Shown one piece after another: positions 6,091 through 6,213 of a stretch of 6,213 nt of DNA. The stretch is from Proteiniphilum sp. Its GTDB lineage: Bacteria; Bacteroidota; Bacteroidia; Bacteroidales; Dysgonomonadaceae. The stretch's first letter is position 1. Every line of letters begins with the position of its first letter. The stretch is from the NCBI GenBank assembly GCA_031284475.1, contig JAISZV010000021.1, positions 1 through 6,213 of the forward strand. The letters are read 5' to 3'. The notes under the pieces were generated by a model that had not been told where the DNA came from, made no database searches, and saw nothing but the letters and a program-made list of their open reading frames with translations. The translations under genes and the position numbers were made by a program.

Positions 6091-6213
6091 ATGGAAGATA
6101 GACATGCAACCAATATCCCACTCGAAGTACTGTCGCAGGCACAGAACTACGTCGACGCCATTCTTGCCCTGTTTGCCCCCTATCTGTTGCCATTGACCCC
6201 AACAGAACGGCTC
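6091..6213 (+). CDS. 5' end of an unidentified gene (partial)
   Basis: An open frame starts at ATG 6091 and runs off the right edge with 41 codons and no stop. The peptide begins MEDRHATNIPLEVLSQAQNY and continues as a predicted helix (VDAILALFAPYLLPL) ending in TPTERL. The overall look, an amphipathic helix then APYLLPLTPTER, recalls small Bacteroidetes hypothetical proteins with an LTPEER-type motif, but I cannot name a family with confidence. A TATCTTTG box at the right distance upstream supports the start. A longer overlapping frame (from 5963) begins upstream of the promoter and has no coding character, so I prefer this one. Confidence 0.6.
   Translation, partial: MEDRHATNIPLEVLSQAQNYVDAILALFAPYLLPLTPTERL

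Noticed and set aside
5963..6196. 77-codon plus-strand frame at the right end
   Set aside because: It begins upstream of the TATCTTTG box at 6041-6048 and overlaps the better-supported frame starting at 6091.
1..6213. CRISPR arrays, tRNA or rRNA genes, insertion sequences
   Set aside because: No regularly spaced direct repeats, no cloverleaf-like or conserved rRNA stretches and no transposase were seen on either strand.

Overview
The window reads as ordinary chromosomal DNA from a member of the Bacteroidota, most likely the order Bacteroidales. Two things point there. Intergenic regions carry the Bacteroidetes-type -7 promoter box TAnnTTTG (TATCTTTG, TACCTTTG, TAACTTTG), and no strong Shine-Dalgarno sites precede the genes. 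The Prs, RF1 and PurM proteins also look like the Bacteroidales versions as I remember them. Genus cannot be fixed from the sequence alone.

Layout. Positions 1-91 (minus) hold the first 30 codons of a gene running off the left edge, possibly a tyrosine recombinase with an Arm-type N-terminus (weak call). Positions 92-520 are an AT-rich intergenic region with promoter-like boxes in both directions and a 17-bp palindrome. prs (PRPP synthetase) is at 521-1456 (plus). It converges, with only 9 bp between stop codons, on a low-molecular-weight protein tyrosine phosphatase gene (1990-1466, minus). That gene is divergent from a DUF454/YbaN-type membrane protein gene (2132-2602, plus), and the two share a symmetrical promoter region built on a perfect 12-bp inverted repeat. 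After a 146-bp convergent gap comes a minus-strand operon transcribed purM-like (5869-4694), prfA (4684-3599), pyrF (3576-2749), with gaps of 9 and 22 bp. On the plus strand at 6091 a further gene begins and runs off the right edge; only 41 residues are visible.

Functionally the window is centred on nucleotide synthesis. Prs makes PRPP, the precursor of both purines and pyrimidines. PurM acts at the AIR step of purine synthesis, and PyrF makes UMP. Release factor 1 sits between purM and pyrF, so translation termination is probably co-transcribed with nucleotide synthesis.

I found no CRISPR array, rRNA, tRNA, insertion sequence or recognisable riboswitch, and nothing that amounts to an undescribed system. 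The most distinctive points are the symmetrical promoter architecture, the divergent long PurM, and the two unidentified partial genes at the edges.
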